Assembly (NCBI RefSeq): GCF_000372065.1
Contig: NZ_AQVB01000003.1
Location: 62,196-126,195, forward strand
From: Oligella urethralis DSM 7531
GTDB taxonomy: Bacteria; Pseudomonadota; Gammaproteobacteria; Burkholderiales; Burkholderiaceae_B
DNA length: 64,000 nucleotides
Reading direction: 5' to 3'
Positions 61,732 through 64,000 of the stretch are shown here, piece after piece. Every line of letters begins with the position of its first letter. Position 1 is the first letter of the stretch. A program made the translations under genes and the position numbers. The notes under the pieces were generated by a model. It had not been told where the DNA came from. It was given only the letters and a program-made list of their open reading frames with translations, and did no database searches.

Positions 61732-64000
61732 ATGACCCAATCTGCTTTCAAAAAAACGCTAGCAGGTCGTTCGCTGCATTACTACGATGCGCGTGCCGCC
61801 GTTGAAGCGATTCGCCCCGGTGCTTATGATAAGCTGCCCTACTCTTCACGTGTATTAGCTGAGAACTTAGTTCGTAAAGCTGACGGTCAAACAGACCAAG
61901 AGACCTTAAACACCTGGTTAACTCAGTTAACTGACAGAAAGCGTGAGGTGGACTTCCCATGGTTCCCTGCACGTGTGGTCTGTCATGATATTTTAGGTCA
62001 AACGGCTCTCGTCGACTTAGCTGGTCTACGTGACGCCATTGCCGACAAGGGTGGTGACCCCGCCAAAATCAATCCAGTCGTACCAACCCAGCTGATTGTC
62101 GATCACTCCCTAGCGGTAGAGTACGGCGGCTACGATCCTGACGCTTTCGAGAAAAACCGCGCCATTGAGGATCGTCGCAACGATGACCGTTTCCACTTTA
62201 TTAATTGGAGCAAAACCGCCTTTGAAAACGTCGATGTGATTCCACCGGGCAATGGTATTCTCCACCAGATTAACTTAGAGCATATGTCACCGGTGATTGA
62301 AGTGCGCGATGGCGTTGCTTTCCCGGACACCTTAGTCGGCACTGACAGTCACACCCCGATGGTGGATGCACTTGGTGTGATCGCTATCGGTGTTGGTGGT
62401 CTTGAGGCCGAAACGGTGATGCTCGGACGTGCCTCCTGGATGCGCTTACCGGATATTGTCGGTGTCAAACTAAGTGGCAAACCGGGTGTAGGCATTACCG
62501 CCACTGATATTGTCTTAGCCTTAACTAAGTTCCTCCGTGATGCTAAAGTGGTTTCTGCCTATCTAGAGTTCTTCGGTGAGGGTACTGCCAACCTCAGCCT
62601 CGGTGATCGTGCCACCATTGCTAATATGGCGCCTGAATACGGTGCGACGGCAGCAATGTTCTATATCGATGACAAAACTATCGACTACTTAAAGCTAACC
62701 GGTCGCGAGCCAGAGCAAGTCGAGCTTGTTGAGCAATACGCTAAAACCACCGGCCTTTGGGCTGATGCGCTAAAGACCGCTGAGTACGAACGTGTTCTTG
62801 AATTTGATTTATCTACGGTTGAGCGTACCTTAGCCGGTCCGTCGAACCCACACAATTTATTACCTGTGAGTGAGTTGGGGAATCGTGGTCTGCTAGGTGA
62901 CTACGAGAGCAAAGACGGCAAAATGCCAGATGGCGCCGTGATTATTGCAGCCATTACCAGTTGCACCAATACGAATAACCCCCGTAACGTCATTGCCGCC
63001 GCCCTCTTAGCACGCAATGCCAACCGTTTGGGTCTGTTACGCAAGCCGTGGGTTAAAAGCTCATTTGCCCCTGGCTCTAAAGCCGTTGCGCTGTATCTTG
63101 AAGAAGCAGGGCTGATGCCTGAGTTAGAAAAGCTCGGTTTTGGTGTGGTTGCCTTTGCCTGTACCACGTGTAACGGTATGTCCGGCGCCTTAGATCCTAA
63201 GATCCAAGAGGAAATTATCGAGCGTGATCTATACTCGGTTGCCGTGCTTTCTGGTAACCGTAACTTTGACGGTCGAATTCACCCTTATGCTAAACAAGCT
63301 TTTCTCGCCTCACCACCTTTAGTAGTCGCCTATGCGATTGCGGGTAGCATCCGTTGTGATATTGAAAAGGATCCACTCGGCTTTGACCAGGACGGCAATC
63401 CGATCACGCTTAAGGATATTTGGCCAAGCGACGAAGAAATCGACGCCATCCAAAAGCAAGCGGTGAAACCTGAGCAATATCGTAAGGTGTATATCCCTAT
63501 GTTTGCCAAGGACGAGACCACGCAAAAAGCGGATAGCCCACTTTATAACTGGCGTCCTATGTCTACTTATATCCGTCGCCCTCCTTATTGGGAAGGCGCC
63601 TTAGCGGGTGAGCGTAGTCTCAAAGGCATGGTGCCTTTAGCGGTCTTGGGTGATAACATCACCACTGACCACTTATCACCATCCAATGCCATCCTACCTA
63701 GTAGTGCTGCTGGTGAGTACCTCGCCAAGATGGGTCTACCTGAGGAGGACTTTAACTCCTATGCTACGCACCGTGGCGATCACTTAACAGCCCAACGCGC
63801 CACCTTTGCTAACCCTAAATTGTTTAACGAAATGGTTCGCAATGAAGACGGCTCTGTTAAGCAGGGTTCACTCGCTCGCATTGAGCCCGAGGGCAAAGTC
63901 ACTCGCATGTGGGAAGCCATTGAAACCTATATGGCGCGCGAGCAGCCGCTGATTATTATCGCTGGCGCCGACTACGGTCAGGGTTCGTCGCGTGACTGGG
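61732..64000 (+). CDS. acnD: 2-methylcitrate dehydratase AcnD (Fe/S aconitase family), 3' end outside window
   Basis: An aconitase-fold enzyme of the 2-methylcitrate cycle, which oxidises propionyl-CoA; with PrpF it converts 2-methylcitrate to 2-methylaconitate/isocitrate forms. About 756 residues are visible. The [4Fe-4S] ligands are C411 (AITSCTNTNNP) and C477/C480 (CTTCNGMSG). AcnD rather than AcnA is indicated by RVVCHDILGQTALVDLAGLR, VPTQLIVDHSLAVEYGGYD and NLGDRAT-type text (GDRATIANM), which are characteristic. GAGG lies ahead of the ATG. The C-terminal swivel domain is incomplete, with the frame open at base 64000. Confidence 0.93.
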   Translation, partial: MTQSAFKKTLAGRSLHYYDARAAVEAIRPGAYDKLPYSSRVLAENLVRKADGQTDQETLNTWLTQLTDRKREVDFPWFPARVVCHDILGQTALVDLAGLRDAIADKGGDPAKINPVVPTQLIVDHSLAVEYGGYDPDAFEKNRAIEDRRNDDRFHFINWSKTAFENVDVIPPGNGILHQINLEHMSPVIEVRDGVAFPDTLVGTDSHTPMVDALGVIAIGVGGLEAETVMLGRASWMRLPDIVGVKLSGKPGVGITATDIVLALTKFLRDAKVVSAYLEFFGEGTANLSLGDRATIANMAPEYGATAAMFYIDDKTIDYLKLTGREPEQVELVEQYAKTTGLWADALKTAEYERVLEFDLSTVERTLAGPSNPHNLLPVSELGNRGLLGDYESKDGKMPDGAVIIAAITSCTNTNNPRNVIAAALLARNANRLGLLRKPWVKSSFAPGSKAVALYLEEAGLMPELEKLGFGVVAFACTTCNGMSGALDPKIQEEIIERDLYSVAVLSGNRNFDGRIHPYAKQAFLASPPLVVAYAIAGSIRCDIEKDPLGFDQDGNPITLKDIWPSDEEIDAIQKQAVKPEQYRKVYIPMFAKDETTQKADSPLYNWRPMSTYIRRPPYWEGALAGERSLKGMVPLAVLGDNITTDHLSPSNAILPSSAAGEYLAKMGLPEEDFNSYATHRGDHLTAQRATFANPKLFNEMVRNEDGSVKQGSLARIEPEGKVTRMWEAIETYMAREQPLIIIAGADYGQGSSRDW

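Noticed and set aside
1-64000. Phage, transposon, CRISPR or restriction-modification system
   Set aside because: No integrase, transposase, spacer array or modification methylase was seen; the methyltransferases present are housekeeping enzymes.

Overview
The window reads as the chromosome of a Gram-negative betaproteobacterium, most likely an Alcaligenaceae-like member of the Burkholderiales; the genus cannot be fixed from the sequence alone. The signs are a heptose/Kdo lipopolysaccharide export set, ubiquinone genes, short Hpf, the ptsN-hprK-rapZ group, an AcnD-type methylcitrate enzyme and moderate GC. Coding is dense, intergenic gaps are short and many gene ends carry clear hairpins. I found no phage, transposase, CRISPR array or integrase. 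Most of the window is core genome.

Layout. 1-7985: a catabolic block, visibly more AT-rich than what follows. It holds the end of an acyl-CoA synthetase, an IclR regulator facing an iron alcohol dehydrogenase and a methylmalonate-semialdehyde dehydrogenase, and a TRAP transporter (Q-M-P). 8294-15650: a DUF2254 membrane protein, an MscS channel, glutathione reductase, a PPK2 polyphosphate kinase with a histone-H1-like tail, ThiD and Pcm. 15707-20415: rfaE2, ubiB, ubiJ, a Tim44-like protein and ubiE. 20431-24748: phoB-phoR behind a Pho box, ilvA, apt. 24850-28506: the kdsD-kdsC-lptC-lptA-lptB envelope operon. 28640-38248: htpG with a sigma-32-type promoter, dsdA, tRNA-Leu, an EI24-like protein, ubiX, grxD, prmC, prfA, hemA, tRNA-Phe. 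38484-44007: a small methyltransferase-family protein, an unknown IRG/DUF697-like protein, two tandem NlpE-like proteins, nhaA, the YggS gene and a gamma-carbonic-anhydrase-like gene. 44160-47605: a tight thiol dioxygenase - four-rhodanese - ChrA operon. 47620-52966: a Sel1 protein, ybaK, hpf, ptsN, hprK, rapZ, rlpA. 53045-56575: rsmI, yraN, gmhA/diaA, dolP-like and a TlpA-like gene. 56613-64000: argB, a HAD nucleotidase, dsbC, a UbiH-type hydroxylase, mltA and the start of acnD.

How the genes work together. The left block probably oxidises a short hydroxyacid or diol to a semialdehyde and then to acetyl-CoA or propionyl-CoA. acnD at the right edge belongs to the 2-methylcitrate cycle, which disposes of propionyl-CoA. 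The ubi genes, UbiX and the UbiH-type enzyme serve quinone synthesis. kds, lpt, rfaE2 and gmhA serve lipopolysaccharide. The thiol dioxygenase, rhodanese and ChrA look like one sulfur pathway from thiol oxidation to anion export.

The best leads are the dioxygenase-rhodanese-ChrA operon, the PPK2 with an H1-like tail, the semialdehyde island, the broken lptB-rpoN-hpf synteny without rpoN, the palindromes ahead of acnD, a leaderless-looking kdsD, and readable Pho-box and heat-shock promoters. None of these is proved to be a wholly new system.
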